Assembly (NCBI RefSeq): GCF_000025485.1
Contig: NC_013851.1
Span: 1,031,154 to 1,095,153 of the forward strand
Direction: 5' to 3'
From: Allochromatium vinosum DSM 180
GTDB taxonomy: Bacteria; Pseudomonadota; Gammaproteobacteria; Chromatiales; Chromatiaceae
Length of the DNA stretch: 64,000 nucleotides
The notes under the pieces are model-generated. The model was not told where the DNA came from. It saw only the letters and a list, made by a program, of their open reading frames with translations, and ran no database searches. The position numbers and the translations under genes are program-made. Position 1 is the stretch's first letter, and every line of letters begins with the position of its first letter. Shown here in pieces: positions 15,226-25,146 of this stretch.

Positions 15226-16618
15226 GATCGTCAAACGCAGCAAGGCGCTCTGTGTCAGTCCGCTCAAGGCCAGCTCGACCGTGGGCGCGGCGCTCGCCTT
15301 CCTCGGCTTCGACCGCACCATCCCGATGATGCACGGCTCGCAGGGCTGCACCGCCTTCGGCAAGATCTTCTTCGTGCGTCACTTCCGCGAGCCGATCCCG
15401 CTCCAGACCACGGCCATCGACCATGTGAGCGCGGTCATGGGCAGTCAGGAGCTGGTGGTCGAGGGTTTGCGCACCCTGTGCGAGAAGCATCGGCCCGACC
15501 TGATCGGACTGCCGACCACCGGACTGGTCGAGACCCAGGGCGCCGATATCCGCATGGCGGTCAACGCCTTTCGCGAGGCGCATCCCGAATTCGCCGCCAT
15601 TCCGGTGGTTCCGGTCTCCACACCCGATTTCAGCGGCGCCATGGAGTCGGGCTATGCCGCTGCCGTCAAGGCCATCATCGAAGAACTGGTGCCGAGCGCC
15701 GACGAGGCCGGCACTCAGCCGGGCCGACGCCGGCGTCAGATCAACGTGCTGGCCGGCTCGCACCTGACGCCCGGCGATCTGGAGCATCTGAAGGAGCTGA
15801 TCGAGAGTTTCGGTCTGCGTCCGCTGGTGCTGCCCGACCTGTCCGACTCGCTCGACGGCCATCTGCCTGAGCGCGACTACAACCCGCTGACCATCGGCGG
15901 CACCCTGGTCGAGGAACTCAAGACGCTCGGTGAGGCGCTGGCGACCCTGGTCATCGGTGATTCGATGCACGCAGCCGCCGATGCGCTCCAGGCAAAAACC
16001 GGCGTGCCCGATCATCGCTTCACCCATCTCATGGGAATCGAGGCTGTCGACAGGTTGATTCTGACCCTCTCTGAGCTGGCCGCCGCACCCGTGCCGCCGC
16101 GTATCGAGCGCCAGCGTCAGCAGCTCCAGGACGCGATGCTCGACTGTCATTTCATGCTCGGGATGGCGCGGCTGGCCATCGCTGCCGAGCCGGATCTGCT
16201 GGTGGGCCTGACGCAGATGCTGGCCGGTGTCGGCGGCGAGACGGTCGCGGCGGTCAGCCCGATCAATGCGCCCGTGCTCCAGCAGGCCCAGTGCACCCAG
16301 GTCAAGATCGGCGACCTGGAAGACCTGGAGCTGGCCGTGCGCGCCAACCGTGCCGAGGTCGTCATCACCAACTCGCACGGCGTCCACACCGCCGAGCGGC
16401 TGGGGCTGCCGCTGCTGCGCGCCGGATTCCCGCAATACGACCGTGTCGGCGGCTACACCCGCACCTGGATCGGCTACTCGGGCACGCGCGCCACGATCTT
16501 CGACCTGGCCAACCTGATCCTGAGTCTGGAGAAGGGCGAGATCCATCCCTATCGCTCCAAGCTCAAATCCTGGCCGGACGAAGCGCCGCATCAGCCCCCA
16601 ATCAAACACGCCGCGTAA
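15218..16618 (+). CDS. nifN: Nitrogenase iron-molybdenum cofactor scaffold protein NifN
   Basis: This 466-residue partner of NifE has the NifN N-terminus [20 protein letters not shown] and Cys44 in [20 protein letters not shown], the conserved cluster ligand. [14 protein letters not shown] and the C-terminal [20 protein letters not shown] are further family signatures. The start overlaps the end of nifE by 8 bp (ATGCCTGA). The two form a heterotetramer related to the nitrogenase MoFe protein, which receives NifB-cofactor and passes on finished FeMo-co. Confidence 0.97.
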   Translation: MPEIVKRSKALCVSPLKASSTVGAALAFLGFDRTIPMMHGSQGCTAFGKIFFVRHFREPIPLQTTAIDHVSAVMGSQELVVEGLRTLCEKHRPDLIGLPTTGLVETQGADIRMAVNAFREAHPEFAAIPVVPVSTPDFSGAMESGYAAAVKAIIEELVPSADEAGTQPGRRRRQINVLAGSHLTPGDLEHLKELIESFGLRPLVLPDLSDSLDGHLPERDYNPLTIGGTLVEELKTLGEALATLVIGDSMHAAADALQAKTGVPDHRFTHLMGIEAVDRLILTLSELAAAPVPPRIERQRQQLQDAMLDCHFMLGMARLAIAAEPDLLVGLTQMLAGVGGETVAAVSPINAPVLQQAQCTQVKIGDLEDLELAVRANRAEVVITNSHGVHTAERLGLPLLRAGFPQYDRVGGYTRTWIGYSGTRATIFDLANLILSLEKGEIHPYRSKLKSWPDEAPHQPPIKHAA

Positions 16619-16652
16619 CGACCACCCACGCCACCAGGACAGGACCAGCCCC

Positions 16653-17138
16653 ATGCCACTGCAACGACGTCTGCGCCTCCTGAGTGACCCGAACGAGACC
16701 AAACCCATGAACACGGCGATCCGGGTCGCCTTCGCGACCTCCAATCTCAAGGAGGTCGACCAGCACTTCGGCGCGGCTGAGTCCTTCGCCATCCACGCGA
16801 TCGACGCCGAGACGGCCAGTCTGCTGGAAGTCGTCCAGTTCGGCCCCGCCGATATGGACGGCAACGAGGACAAGCTCGACGCCAAGATCGCCGCGCTCGA
16901 CGGCTGCGTCGCCGTCTACTGTCAGGCCATCGGTACCTCGGCGGTCGACCGGCTGCGTCCGCACGGCATCCAGCCGATCAAGGTCGCCGCCCGCACTCCA
17001 CTGAATCAGTTGATCCGCGCCCTCCAGGACGAACTGCGCGACGGCCCGAGCGCCTGGCTCGCGCGCGCCATCGAGCGCCTGAATCCGGAGCGCGCCAATC
17101 GCTTCGATGTCATGGAGTCTGAGGGGTGGACCGAATGA
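16653..17138 (+). CDS. nifX: NifX, iron-molybdenum cofactor carrier
   Basis: A 161-residue protein of the NifX/NifY dinitrogenase-cofactor family. The fold signature is IRVAFATSNLKEVDQHFGAAESFAIHAID followed by KIAALDGCVAVYCQAIGTSAV and RTPLNQLIRALQDELRDGPS. NifX binds cofactor precursors and shuttles them between NifB, NifEN and apo-nitrogenase. It lies 34 bp after nifN, the usual nifENX order. The upstream ATG was kept because MPLQRRLRLL matches the short N-terminal extension seen in other NifX proteins. Confidence 0.93.
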   Translation: MPLQRRLRLLSDPNETKPMNTAIRVAFATSNLKEVDQHFGAAESFAIHAIDAETASLLEVVQFGPADMDGNEDKLDAKIAALDGCVAVYCQAIGTSAVDRLRPHGIQPIKVAARTPLNQLIRALQDELRDGPSAWLARAIERLNPERANRFDVMESEGWTE

Positions 17139-17204
17139 TCAGACAGCGCTCCGCACGCCTCGACACGATCCAAACCCTTTCAACCCTTTCAAAAGGTCAT
17201 GGTC

Positions 17205-17672
17205 ATGAGTGATACCGAGAACATCCAAAACGAAGGACTCCTGCGATCGGTCTTCATCGTCGAGATGGACCGCCAGATGCGCGCCATCGACTCCTATGGT
17301 CAATACGACAAGCTCTCGACCGCCGAACTCCTCGATCCCTTCGTGCTGACCAAGGAGAAGAAGCAGGAGATTCCGATCATCGGCGATCCCGACGAGCTGG
17401 TGGTGGCGCGGGTCAAGGCGTTCTACAACGCGATTTCGGCCCTGATCGAGTCCGAATGCGGACTCATGGCCGTGCCGCTGATCAATCTCACCCATGAAGG
17501 CTTCGGGCGGGCGCTCATCACCGTCGGCAAGCTGGTGGTGATGGACCGCACCCTGCGCGATGTCCACCGCTTCGGCTTCCCGAGCCTGTCGAAGATGAAG
17601 GACGAGGCCGACAAAATCCTCTCGGTCGCGCTCGAACTCATCGGCGAGCATTCCAAGGTTGCGGGTCTCTGA
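17205..17672 (+). CDS. NifX-associated nitrogen fixation protein (DUF269)
   Basis: The 155-residue product fits the DUF269 family that almost always follows nifX: it begins MSDTENIQNEGLLRSVFIVE, then MDRQMRAIDSYGQYDKLS, LLDPFVLTKEKKQEIPIIGD, and ends in a helical stretch. The biochemical role is not established; its invariable position suggests a part in cofactor assembly. Of two in-frame ATGs six bases apart the second was chosen, because AAAAGG is then at normal distance. Confidence 0.88.
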   Translation: MSDTENIQNEGLLRSVFIVEMDRQMRAIDSYGQYDKLSTAELLDPFVLTKEKKQEIPIIGDPDELVVARVKAFYNAISALIESECGLMAVPLINLTHEGFGRALITVGKLVVMDRTLRDVHRFGFPSLSKMKDEADKILSVALELIGEHSKVAGL

Positions 17673-17688
17673 CCCCAGGGGCGTGCGC

Positions 17689-17898
17689 ATGACACCCGAG
17701 GAACTCAAATCACTGGAAAAGGCGGTCAGCAAGGCCAAACGCATCGCCAGCGAGCGCGCGAGCGAACTGCACGATCTGGTCGAGGACCGCTTGCCCGCCG
17801 CCTATGAGGAACTGCCGGCGATCGCCCAGGCGACCTACGACGCCTGTCGCGCCTGGGCCGAGGCCAATACCCGGCTCAAAGCCGCTGCGGCTGGTTAG
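17689..17898 (+). CDS. Small nif-associated helical protein (CCE_0567/DUF683 family)
   Basis: The 69-residue product (MTPEELKSLEKAVSKAKRIA, then SERASELHDLVEDRLPAAYE) is an all-helical protein of the kind found between the DUF269 gene and ferredoxin III in nif clusters. It is predicted to form a helical hairpin. Its function is unknown, although conservation of position ties it to nitrogen fixation. The ATG was preferred to upstream in-frame starts that would overlap the preceding gene. Confidence 0.8.
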   Translation: MTPEELKSLEKAVSKAKRIASERASELHDLVEDRLPAAYEELPAIAQATYDACRAWAEANTRLKAAAAG

Positions 17899-17955
17899 AG
17901 AATACGCGGGTGCGTCTGGCGCGCCCGGCTGAACTTCGATATTGGAGAACCCAAC

Positions 17956-18264
17956 ATGTCTGTCATCACAGGAATCACGCGCGGCGGAGCGTCCTGGACC
18001 CCGTCATTCGTCGTCGCGCTCAATCAGCAGAAATGCATCGGCTGCGGCCGTTGCTACAAGGTCTGTCCGCGCGACGTCTTCGAGCTGATCGATCGCGACG
18101 ATCTGGATCTGGATGACATGGACGACGATGATGCCTTCGATGACGAGGCGCCCGGCATGGTCATGAACCTCAAGGACGTGCTCGACTGCATCGGCTGTGA
18201 GTCCTGCTCGCGCGTCTGCCCCAAGAGCTGTCTGTCGCACGAACCGCAGACGCTCGCGGCCTGA
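17956..18264 (+). CDS. fdxB: Nif-specific ferredoxin III (2[4Fe-4S])
   Basis: A 102-residue ferredoxin with two [4Fe-4S] motifs: Cys27, 30, 33, 37 in CIGCGRCYKVCPRDV and Cys78, 81, 84, 88 in CIGCESCSRVCPKSC. Between them lies an insertion of about 30 mostly acidic residues (DRDDLDLDDMDDDDAFDDEA), typical of FdxB-type nif ferredoxins. The N-terminus MSVITGITRGGASWTPSFV is characteristic of this family. It probably supplies electrons for cofactor assembly or nitrogenase. It ends the nif run and is followed by a strong terminator. Confidence 0.93.
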   Translation: MSVITGITRGGASWTPSFVVALNQQKCIGCGRCYKVCPRDVFELIDRDDLDLDDMDDDDAFDDEAPGMVMNLKDVLDCIGCESCSRVCPKSCLSHEPQTLAA

Positions 18265-18336
18265 GCGAGACGGCTGAGGGCATCGCTGAAGCGACCGGGT
18301 CGCCGGTCGCTTGAGTCTATTTTCGAGCAGGCATGA

Positions 18337-18370
18337 AAAAAGGGCTTGGATTTTCATCCAAGCCCTTTTT
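18337..18370. terminator. Bidirectional intrinsic terminator between fdxB and tRNA-Glu
   Basis: AAAAAGGGCTTGGAT pairs perfectly with ATCCAAGCCCTTTTT over a 4-base loop, giving a 15-bp stem that ends in T tracts on both strands. It stops nif transcription from the left and tRNA transcription from the right. Confidence 0.9.
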
Positions 18371-18375
18371 ATAGT

Positions 18376-18451
18376 TGGCGTCCCCACGGGGGTTCGAACC
18401 CCGGTTACCGCCGTGAAAGGGCGGTGTCCTAGGCCACTAGACGATGGGGAC
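18376..18451 (-). tRNA. tRNA-Glu (TTC anticodon)
   Basis: The 76-nt minus-strand sequence starts GTCCCCATCGTCTAGTGG, has anticodon loop CTTTCAC (anticodon TTC), T loop GGTTCGAACC, and ends with encoded CCA. It closely matches bacterial tRNA-Glu. It lies 58 bp behind tRNA-Ala on the same strand and just ahead of the shared terminator. Confidence 0.96.
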
Positions 18452-18509
18452 AGTGACTTTTTTCTAACCGATTCGACGAACTGGACAGGATCATCGAACC
18501 TTTTGAATT

Positions 18510-18585
18510 TGGTGGAGCCAGGCGGGATCGAACCGCCGACCTCAACACTGCCAGTGTTGCGCTCTCCCAGCTGAGCTATGGCCCC
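18510..18585 (-). tRNA. tRNA-Ala (GGC anticodon)
   Basis: The 76-nt minus-strand sequence starts GGGGCCATAGCTCAGCTGGG, has anticodon loop CTGGCAG (anticodon GGC), T loop GGTTCGATCC, and ends with encoded CCA. It is probably cotranscribed with the downstream tRNA-Glu. Confidence 0.96.
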
Positions 18586-18766
18586 AGTGCTCTGAGACCG
18601 CAAATGATATAGATGCCCTCCGGGCTTGTCCAGCACTTTTTTACATTTTTTTGTTCGAACTCTGTCCCCATCTCGGGCCTCAGTAGGCCATTGGCCTGTG
18701 CCCCAATGTTGTCTTCGCTCTAAAAGACTTATTATTCAAATGGTTGTTTGAGAGGTTCATCTCGAC

Positions 18767-19651
18767 ATGATGCGTATCCTACTGTTCCTGGCCACCAACG
18801 TCGCGGTGCTGATCGTCATCAGCGTCGTCTTCCGCCTGCTCGGACTCGACAGCCTGCTGCTGGAGAGCGGCGGCATCGACATGGGCGCACTCCTGATCAT
18901 GGCGACCATCATCGGGTTCAGCGGCTCACTGATCTCGCTGTTTTTGTCCAAGACCCTGGCCAAGCACGGCATGGGCGTCCATGTCATCGAGCAGCCATCC
19001 AACCGGCTCGAACAATGGCTGATGGAGACGGTCGCGCGTCAGGCCGAGCAGGCCGGTATCGGCATGCCCGAGGTCGGGATCTTCGAGTCGCCCGATCCCA
19101 ACGCCTTCGCCACCGGCTGGAATCGCAACGACGCCCTGGTGGCCGTCAGCACGGGTCTGCTGCATCATATGCGCGAAGACGAGGTCGAGGCCGTCATCGG
19201 CCATGAGATCAGCCATGTGGCCAATGGCGACATGGTGACGCTCGCGCTCATCCAGGGGGTGGTCAACACCTTCGTCGTCTTCCTCTCGCGCATCGTCGGC
19301 CATGTGGTCGACCGCGTGATCCTGAAGAACGAGCAGGGCTATGGGGTGGGGTACTTCGTGGCCTCGATCGTCGCCGAGCTGATGCTCTCGGTGCTGGCGA
19401 CCATGATCGTGATGTGGTTCTCGCGCTATCGCGAGTATCGGGCCGATGCCGGCGGGGCGAGCCTGACCAGCCGGCATCAGATGGCTGGAGCGCTACGGGC
19501 GCTCCAGCGCGTGCACGAGCCGCAAGACCTGCCGTCCGGCGAGTTCGCCGCCTTCGGCGTCTCGGGCCGGATCGGCGAGGGCTTCATGGCGCTCTTCCGC
19601 AGTCACCCGCCGCTGGAAAAGCGCATCGCGGCGCTGGAGTCGTCGTACTGA
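18767..19651 (+). CDS. htpX: Membrane zinc metalloprotease HtpX
   Basis: HtpX is an inner-membrane M48 protease that degrades misfolded membrane proteins. At 294 residues it matches the E. coli protein (293). Two N-terminal hydrophobic segments (about 3-25 and 38-62) precede the catalytic motif HEISH (His146, Glu147, His150), and the third zinc ligand is Glu223 in YREYRADAGG. Two further membrane segments lie between. The start is one of two consecutive ATGs. It converges on dgkA, with only 6 bp between the stops. Confidence 0.95.
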   Translation: MMRILLFLATNVAVLIVISVVFRLLGLDSLLLESGGIDMGALLIMATIIGFSGSLISLFLSKTLAKHGMGVHVIEQPSNRLEQWLMETVARQAEQAGIGMPEVGIFESPDPNAFATGWNRNDALVAVSTGLLHHMREDEVEAVIGHEISHVANGDMVTLALIQGVVNTFVVFLSRIVGHVVDRVILKNEQGYGVGYFVASIVAELMLSVLATMIVMWFSRYREYRADAGGASLTSRHQMAGALRALQRVHEPQDLPSGEFAAFGVSGRIGEGFMALFRSHPPLEKRIAALESSY

Positions 19652-19657
19652 TCGGCC

Positions 19658-20029
19658 TCACAGCCACTTGGGCAGCAGGATCAGCGCCCAGACCACCAGA
19701 CAGAAGGCGATGCTGGAGAAGACGGCCGCCGAGGCGATGTCCTTGGCGCGCCCGGAGAGTTCGTGACGCTCCAGGCCGACACGATCGACATTGGCCTCGA
19801 TGGCCGAGTTGAGCAGTTCGACGATGGGGACGATCAACAGGCTTCCGACCAACATGGCGCGCTCGACCGGCGTCTCGCCGAGCCAGATTCCGAGCGGAAC
19901 CAGCGGGATCAGCAGAAAGATCTCCTGCCGAAACGCCTCCTCCAGCTCGAAGCAGGCCCGAAATCCCTTCATCGAATAGCCGAAGGCGCGTACCACGCGC
20001 CGCCAGCCACGCACGTTGTGGTTAGCCAT
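19658..20029 (-). CDS. dgkA: Diacylglycerol kinase
   Basis: The 123-residue membrane protein phosphorylates diacylglycerol left over from membrane-derived glucan or LPS modification. It carries the family motif [10 protein letters not shown], the conserved [28 protein letters not shown] block with catalytic Glu, and three hydrophobic helices. The ATG starting MANHNVRGW gives the E. coli length (122) and overlaps the end of gcvPB by 8 bp. It is therefore probably the last gene of the glycine cleavage operon, although functionally unrelated. Confidence 0.93.
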   Translation of the reverse strand: MANHNVRGWRRVVRAFGYSMKGFRACFELEEAFRQEIFLLIPLVPLGIWLGETPVERAMLVGSLLIVPIVELLNSAIEANVDRVGLERHELSGRAKDIASAAVFSSIAFCLVVWALILLPKWL

Positions 20030-21491
20030 GCGCGCCCTCGCCGACACCCGGCGTCCAGGCCAGATCCAGTTGGCGCGCCGCGCGCACGTCGTCGAGTCGG
20101 CGTACCGGCAGGCTGTGGGGCGCGCCCTTGACCAGTTCGGGGTTCTCCTGCGCCTCGCTCCGAATGGCGGTCATGGCCGCGACGAAGCCGTCGAGATCCT
20201 CCTTGCTCTCGGTCTCGGTCGGCTCGATCAGCAGACACTCGGGCACCAGCAGCGGGAAATAGGTGGTCGGAGCGTGATAGCCGTAGTCGAGCAACCGCTT
20301 GGCGAAATCCATGGTGTTCACGCCGAACTCGCGCGCTTCGCGCTTGAGGGTGACGATGAACTCGTGGCTGGCGCGCCGCTCGGGATAGGCGGCCTCGAAC
20401 CCGGCCTCCTGGAGCTGCGCCAGCAGATAGTTGGCGTTGAGCGTAGCGAACTCGGCCACCCGGCCCATGCCCTCGCGTCCGATCAGCCGCGCATAGACAT
20501 AGGCGCGCAGCAGGATGCCCATGTTGCCGCCGAAGGCCGTCAGCCGGCCGATGCTCTCGGGGCGGTCGAACTCGGTCAGCCAGCGGTATTCCTCACCCTC
20601 GTGTGCGACCAGCGGCACCGGCAGATAGGGTTCCAGACGCTTGGAGACGCCCACAGGCCCCGCGCCCGGACCGCCGCCGCCGTGCGGGGTCGAGAAGGTC
20701 TTGTGCAGGTTCATGTGGATGACGTCGAAGCCCATGTCGCCGGGGCGCACCTGACCGAGGATGGCGTTGAGGTTGGCCCCATCGTAATAGAGCAGACCGC
20801 CGGCCTCGTGCACCGCCTGGGCGATCGCCTGGATGTTGCGATCGAAGACGCCGACCGTGCTCGGGTTGGTGAGCATGATGCCGGCGGTTTGCGGACCGAC
20901 CGCCGCGCGCAGGGCGTCGAGGTCGACGTCGCCATCCGGTCCGGTCGGGATCTCGCGCAGCTTGAAGCCGCACATCACCGCCGAGGCCGGGTTGGTGCCG
21001 TGCGCGGCGTCCGGGACCAGGATCTCGGTGCGGGCGTGATCGCCGCGCGCCTGATGATAGGCGCGAATCATAGCCACCCCGGCGAACTCGCCCTGCGCAC
21101 CGGCCGAGGGCGCGAGCGAGACGGCGTGCATGCCGGTCACGGCCTTGAGGATCTCTTGCAGCTCGAACAGACAGGCCAGGATGCCCTGACCGTGGCTCGC
21201 CGGCGCGAGCGGATGACGCCCCAGGAAGCCGGGCAGCATCGCCAGACTGTTACAGGCTCGGGGGTTGTACTTCATGGTACAGGAGCCGAGCGGATAGAAA
21301 TGGGTGTCGATCGAGAAGTTCTGCTGCGACAGCCGCGTGTAGTGGCGCACCGCCTGCATCTCGGAGACCTCCGGCAGCGCGGGCCGGGCGCGGCGGCGCA
21401 GTCCCTCTGGGATGTCGGCGACCTCTGGTGCCTGGAGTGGCGCTTGCGCCGTGGCGCGGCGGCCGGTTCTGGATTGCTCTTGGATCAGCAT
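20022..21491 (-). CDS. gcvPB: Glycine dehydrogenase (decarboxylating), subunit 2
   Basis: This is the C-terminal, PLP-binding half of the split P protein of the glycine cleavage system. It has 489 residues with the cofactor lysine at 264 in [17 protein letters not shown]. Other P-protein signatures are [14 protein letters not shown] and [14 protein letters not shown]. With subunit 1 it decarboxylates glycine and passes the aminomethyl group to GcvH. It is separated from gcvPA by tpx and overlaps dgkA by 8 bp. Confidence 0.96.
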   Translation of the reverse strand: MLIQEQSRTGRRATAQAPLQAPEVADIPEGLRRRARPALPEVSEMQAVRHYTRLSQQNFSIDTHFYPLGSCTMKYNPRACNSLAMLPGFLGRHPLAPASHGQGILACLFELQEILKAVTGMHAVSLAPSAGAQGEFAGVAMIRAYHQARGDHARTEILVPDAAHGTNPASAVMCGFKLREIPTGPDGDVDLDALRAAVGPQTAGIMLTNPSTVGVFDRNIQAIAQAVHEAGGLLYYDGANLNAILGQVRPGDMGFDVIHMNLHKTFSTPHGGGGPGAGPVGVSKRLEPYLPVPLVAHEGEEYRWLTEFDRPESIGRLTAFGGNMGILLRAYVYARLIGREGMGRVAEFATLNANYLLAQLQEAGFEAAYPERRASHEFIVTLKREAREFGVNTMDFAKRLLDYGYHAPTTYFPLLVPECLLIEPTETESKEDLDGFVAAMTAIRSEAQENPELVKGAPHSLPVRRLDDVRAARQLDLAWTPGVGEGAHG

Positions 21492-21553
21492 GGCGAGGCG
21501 ATCTTGAATGGACTGGGGTGAGTCCCCCGAAGTATTCGGGGGACGGACGGGGC

Positions 21554-22051
21554 TCAGAGGGCGGCCAGAGCGGCCTCGTAATCGGGTTCTTCGGTGATCT
21601 CGGGAACGAGCTGGGTGTAGACCACCGTGTTGTCGGCGTCGAGCACCACGACCGCGCGTGCCGTGATGCCGGCGAGCGGACCGTCCTCGATCAGGACGCC
21701 ATAGTCCTTGGCGAAGTGGCGCGAGCGCATCATGGACAGACCGATGACGTTGTCGATGCCTTCGGCGCCGCAGAAGCGCCCCATGGCGAAGGGCAGATCG
21801 GCCGAGATGACTAGGGCCACGGCATCGGACTTGGCCGCCATGGCGGCGTTGAACGTCTTGGTCGAGGTCGCGCAGACCGGCGTGTCCAGGCTCGGGACGA
21901 TGTTGAGCAGTTTCTTCTTACCGGCGAAATCGGCCAGCGAGCGGTCGGCCAGATCCTTGTCGACGAGCTGGAAGTCGGGCGCAACGCTGCCGACGGCCGG
22001 CAGTTCGCCGCTGAGGGTGACGGGATTGCCTTGCAGTGCGGTTTGAGCCAT
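21554..22051 (-). CDS. tpx: Thiol peroxidase (atypical 2-Cys peroxiredoxin)
   Basis: Tpx reduces hydrogen peroxide and lipid hydroperoxides using thioredoxin. The 165-residue protein has peroxidatic Cys60 in [12 protein letters not shown] and resolving Cys94 in [10 protein letters not shown], matching E. coli Cys61 and Cys95. It sits between gcvPA (57 bp) and gcvPB (62 bp) in the same direction with no visible terminator, so it is probably read from the glycine-riboswitch-controlled promoter. A separate internal promoter in the 57-bp gap is possible. Confidence 0.94.
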   Translation of the reverse strand: MAQTALQGNPVTLSGELPAVGSVAPDFQLVDKDLADRSLADFAGKKKLLNIVPSLDTPVCATSTKTFNAAMAAKSDAVALVISADLPFAMGRFCGAEGIDNVIGLSMMRSRHFAKDYGVLIEDGPLAGITARAVVVLDADNTVVYTQLVPEITEEPDYEAALAAL

Positions 22052-22108
22052 CTCTTGGGTCTCCAGGTGTGTGGATGAGGTCGTCTGTCGTGGCGGTTGG
22101 CCAAAATC

Positions 22109-23488
22109 TCAGTTGGCCGACGTGGCGATGAGCCGTGCCAGGGTGTCGGCATAACGGCGCAGTTCGTCCTCGGTACGCACTTCGGTTGCGCAGACCAGCA
22201 GCGCCGGGGCGAGTTCCGGATAGTCCGGCCCGAGATCGAAGCCGCCCAGAATATCCTCGGTGGCCAGCGAACGCAGCAGATCGGCCGTCGGCGCCGGCAG
22301 ACGCAGCGCCAGTTCATGGAAGACCGGACGCTCGAACAGCGGCTCGACTCCGGAGATGGCGCCGAGCAACTCGCCCAGCCGGCGCGTGTTGGCATGACAG
22401 CTCGCCGCCACCCGCTCCAGTCCCTCGGCCCCCAGCAAAGCCATGTGGATGGTCGCCGCCGTCACCAGCAGTCCCTGGTTGGTGCAGATGTTGGAGGTCG
22501 CCTTGCCGCGCCGGATGTGCTGCTCGCGCGCCTGGAGCGTGAGCGTGAAGCCCGGCTTGCCGTCCAGATCCAGCGTCCGCCCAACGATGCGGCCGGGGAG
22601 CTGGCGCACATGCTCCTGCTTGCAGCACAGAAAACCGGCATAGGGACCGCCCGAGGATAGCGGCATCCCCAGCGGCTGGGCCTCGCCACAGGCAATGTCG
22701 ACGCCCTTCGCACCCCACTCGCCCGGCGGGGAGAGCAGAGCGAGCGCGACCGGATTGACCACGGCGATCGCCAGCGCCTTGTGCGCGTGCGCCCAGTCGG
22801 TCAGTTCATCGACGGTTTCCAGGATACCGAAGAAGTTGGGCTGATTGATGACGACGGCGGCGCACTCCCCGGCGCCAATCGCCGCCTCCAGCCGCTCGAT
22901 CGGCGTGTACCCGCCGCGCGGATCGAAATCCACGTCCACCAGCTCGATGCCCTGCGGCTCGACGATCGCGCGCAGCGTGCGCCGATAGGCCGGATGCAGC
23001 GCGCGCGGCACCAGGACGCGCTGCGACTTGGTCTGACGATTGGCGCGCACCGCCATCAGCACCGCCTCGGCCAGCGCCGAGGCGCCGTCGTAGAGCGAGG
23101 CATTGGAGACGTCCAGCCCAGTGAGCGCCGTCATCATCGACTGGAACTCATAGAGCAACTGGAGCGTGCCCTGGCTGGCCTCGGCCTGATAGGGCGTATA
23201 GGCGCTGTAGAACTCGCCACGGGTGGCGATCTGCCAGACGGCGGCCGGGATGTGGTGCTCGTAGGCGCCGGCGCCGATGAAGCACAGCGGCCGGCCGTCG
23301 GCGCGCGCGCGCGACTGCATCAGGCGCGTGATCTCCATTTCGGAGAGGGCGCCCGGAATGGCGTCGAGCGCCTGCGCGCCGACGCGCAGCCCGGCCGGGA
23401 TCTCGTCGAAGAGGGCCTCGATGGAGTCGACCCCGATGGTCGCGAGCATCGCGGCGATGTCGTCTGGCGTGTGAGGAATGAAAGGCAT
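22109..23488 (-). CDS. gcvPA: Glycine dehydrogenase (decarboxylating), subunit 1
   Basis: The 459-residue N-terminal half of the split P protein. Family signatures are [47 protein letters not shown] and [19 protein letters not shown]. It lacks the PLP lysine, which lies in subunit 2, as expected for two-subunit P proteins. It is 48 bp after gcvH. Confidence 0.95.
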   Translation of the reverse strand: MPFIPHTPDDIAAMLATIGVDSIEALFDEIPAGLRVGAQALDAIPGALSEMEITRLMQSRARADGRPLCFIGAGAYEHHIPAAVWQIATRGEFYSAYTPYQAEASQGTLQLLYEFQSMMTALTGLDVSNASLYDGASALAEAVLMAVRANRQTKSQRVLVPRALHPAYRRTLRAIVEPQGIELVDVDFDPRGGYTPIERLEAAIGAGECAAVVINQPNFFGILETVDELTDWAHAHKALAIAVVNPVALALLSPPGEWGAKGVDIACGEAQPLGMPLSSGGPYAGFLCCKQEHVRQLPGRIVGRTLDLDGKPGFTLTLQAREQHIRRGKATSNICTNQGLLVTAATIHMALLGAEGLERVAASCHANTRRLGELLGAISGVEPLFERPVFHELALRLPAPTADLLRSLATEDILGGFDLGPDYPELAPALLVCATEVRTEDELRRYADTLARLIATSAN

Positions 23489-23536
23489 GCGAGTTCGACC
23501 GCTTGGGTTGGACGCTGAGGGCGGTTGGGGTCGGAA

Positions 23537-23929
23537 TCAGGACTCGTCGGCGACGACCTGCTCGTAGGCGGCGGCATCCAGCAGACCGTCGAGCACGCCC
23601 ATGTCGGCCGGGGTCAGACGGAAGATCCAGCCGTCCCCGTAGGGGCTGGTGTTGATGGCGTCCGGCGTGTCGGCCAGTGCCGCGTTGCCCTCGACGATCT
23701 CGCCGGCGATGGGCGAGTAGATGTCGGAGGCGGCCTTGACCGACTCGACCACGGCGCAGGCGTCCTCGGCGGCGACGGTGCGCCCGTTCTCGGGTACCTC
23801 GACGAACACGATATCGCCGAGTGCGTCCTGAGCGTGGTCGGTGATGCCGACGGTGACGGTGCCGTCACCGTTGTCGCGCACCCATTCGTGAGTCTTGGTG
23901 TATTTCAGGTCAGCGGGCAGGTTGCTCAT
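23537..23929 (-). CDS. gcvH: Glycine cleavage system H protein
   Basis: This 130-residue lipoyl carrier shuttles the aminomethyl intermediate between P, T and L proteins. The lipoylated lysine is Lys65 in [31 protein letters not shown] and the C-terminal [10 protein letters not shown] also fit. It lies 33 bp after gcvT. Confidence 0.97.
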   Translation of the reverse strand: MSNLPADLKYTKTHEWVRDNGDGTVTVGITDHAQDALGDIVFVEVPENGRTVAAEDACAVVESVKAASDIYSPIAGEIVEGNAALADTPDAINTSPYGDGWIFRLTPADMGVLDGLLDAAAYEQVVADES

Positions 23930-23962
23930 GGAAAGCGTCCTCGAATTCAGGATGGATCAGGT

Positions 23963-25057
23963 TCAGGGTTCGATCAGAATGCGGCCATGCCGGACGAACG
24001 GCGGCTTGACGATCCGCGCCGGCACGGGCTTGCCGCGGATCTCGACCTCGCAGGTTTCGCCGAGACCGGGCGCCACGCGCGCCAGCGCGATCGAGCGTTG
24101 CAGTGTCGGCGAGAAGCCGCCGGAGGTGATTTCGCCGACTTCGCGCCCGTTGCTGAGCACGGTCTGGTGAGCGCGGATCACGCCGCGCCCGGTCAGCAGC
24201 AGACCGACGAATTCGCGCCGCTCGGGACTCGCGCGCAACTCGTCCAACGCGGCGCGGCCGATGAAATCGCGTTCGACCGGTTCCCAGGCGATGGTCCACT
24301 CCAGGCCGGATTCGAGCGGACCGACGTCCTCGCCCATGTCCTGGCCATAGAGATTCATCCCGGCCTCCAGGCGCAGGGTGTCGCGCGCGCCCAGACCGCA
24401 GGGCCGGACACCGGCGTCCAGCAGCACCGACCAGAGATCGACGGCGTGATCGGCGGGCAACAGGATCTCGAAGCCGTCTTCGCCGGTATAGCCGGTGCGG
24501 GCGATGAACCAGCCGCCGCATTCGGTGGCGTGGAAGGGCGCCAGTTCCAGGGCGGAGTCGGCCATCTCGCGCGGCAGACAGGTCGCGGTCAGCTCACGCG
24601 CCTGAGGGCCTTGCACCGCGATCATGGCCAGATCGTCGCGGCGGCGAATCTCGACGTCGAAGCCGGTGCGGTGGCTCTCCAGCCAGGTCAGATCCTTGTC
24701 GGCCGTGCCGGCATTGACCACCAGCCGATAGTGCCCGGCGGGTCCGCGCAGATAGACGATGAGATCGTCGACCACGCCGCCCGAGTCGTTGAGCATGCAG
24801 GAATAGAGCGCCTTGCCGACGGTCTTGAGTTTGGCCACGTCGTTGGCGAGCAGGCGGCGCAGAAAGGCTTGGGCGTCCGGTCCCTCGATGTCGACCGGGC
24901 ACATGTGCGAGACGTCGAACATCCCGGCGTGCTCGCGCACGGCGTCGTGTTCCTCGATCTGGGAGCCATAGTGCAGCGGCATGTCCCAGCCGCCGAAGGG
25001 CACGAGCCGCGCGCCAAGACGCGCATGCTCAGCATAGAGTGGGGTACGCAGGGCCAT
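23963..25057 (-). CDS. gcvT: Aminomethyltransferase (glycine cleavage T protein)
   Basis: GcvT transfers the methylene group from H protein to tetrahydrofolate and releases ammonia. The ATG beginning MALRTPLYAEH was chosen because it gives 364 residues, the E. coli length, and has GAGGAG just upstream; a frame 20 codons longer starts inside the leader. Conserved blocks are PFGGWDMPLHYG, EEHDAVREHAGMFDVSHM and ARDTLRLEAGMNLYG with the folate-site region. It is the first gene after the tandem glycine riboswitch. Confidence 0.96.
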   Translation of the reverse strand: MALRTPLYAEHARLGARLVPFGGWDMPLHYGSQIEEHDAVREHAGMFDVSHMCPVDIEGPDAQAFLRRLLANDVAKLKTVGKALYSCMLNDSGGVVDDLIVYLRGPAGHYRLVVNAGTADKDLTWLESHRTGFDVEIRRRDDLAMIAVQGPQARELTATCLPREMADSALELAPFHATECGGWFIARTGYTGEDGFEILLPADHAVDLWSVLLDAGVRPCGLGARDTLRLEAGMNLYGQDMGEDVGPLESGLEWTIAWEPVERDFIGRAALDELRASPERREFVGLLLTGRGVIRAHQTVLSNGREVGEITSGGFSPTLQRSIALARVAPGLGETCEVEIRGKPVPARIVKPPFVRHGRILIEP

Positions 25058-25146
25058 GCGGCTCTCCTCGTAGAATGCAGGGGCTGCCTTGGCCAGACGG
25101 CACAGGCAACACGACAACGGCGAGAATGTGTGATCCCCGCTCGTCG

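Noticed and set aside
18666..18673. CCCCATCT as a heat-shock (sigma-32) -10 element for htpX
   Set aside because: No CTTGAAA-like -35 element lies at the needed spacing; a single octamer is not enough.
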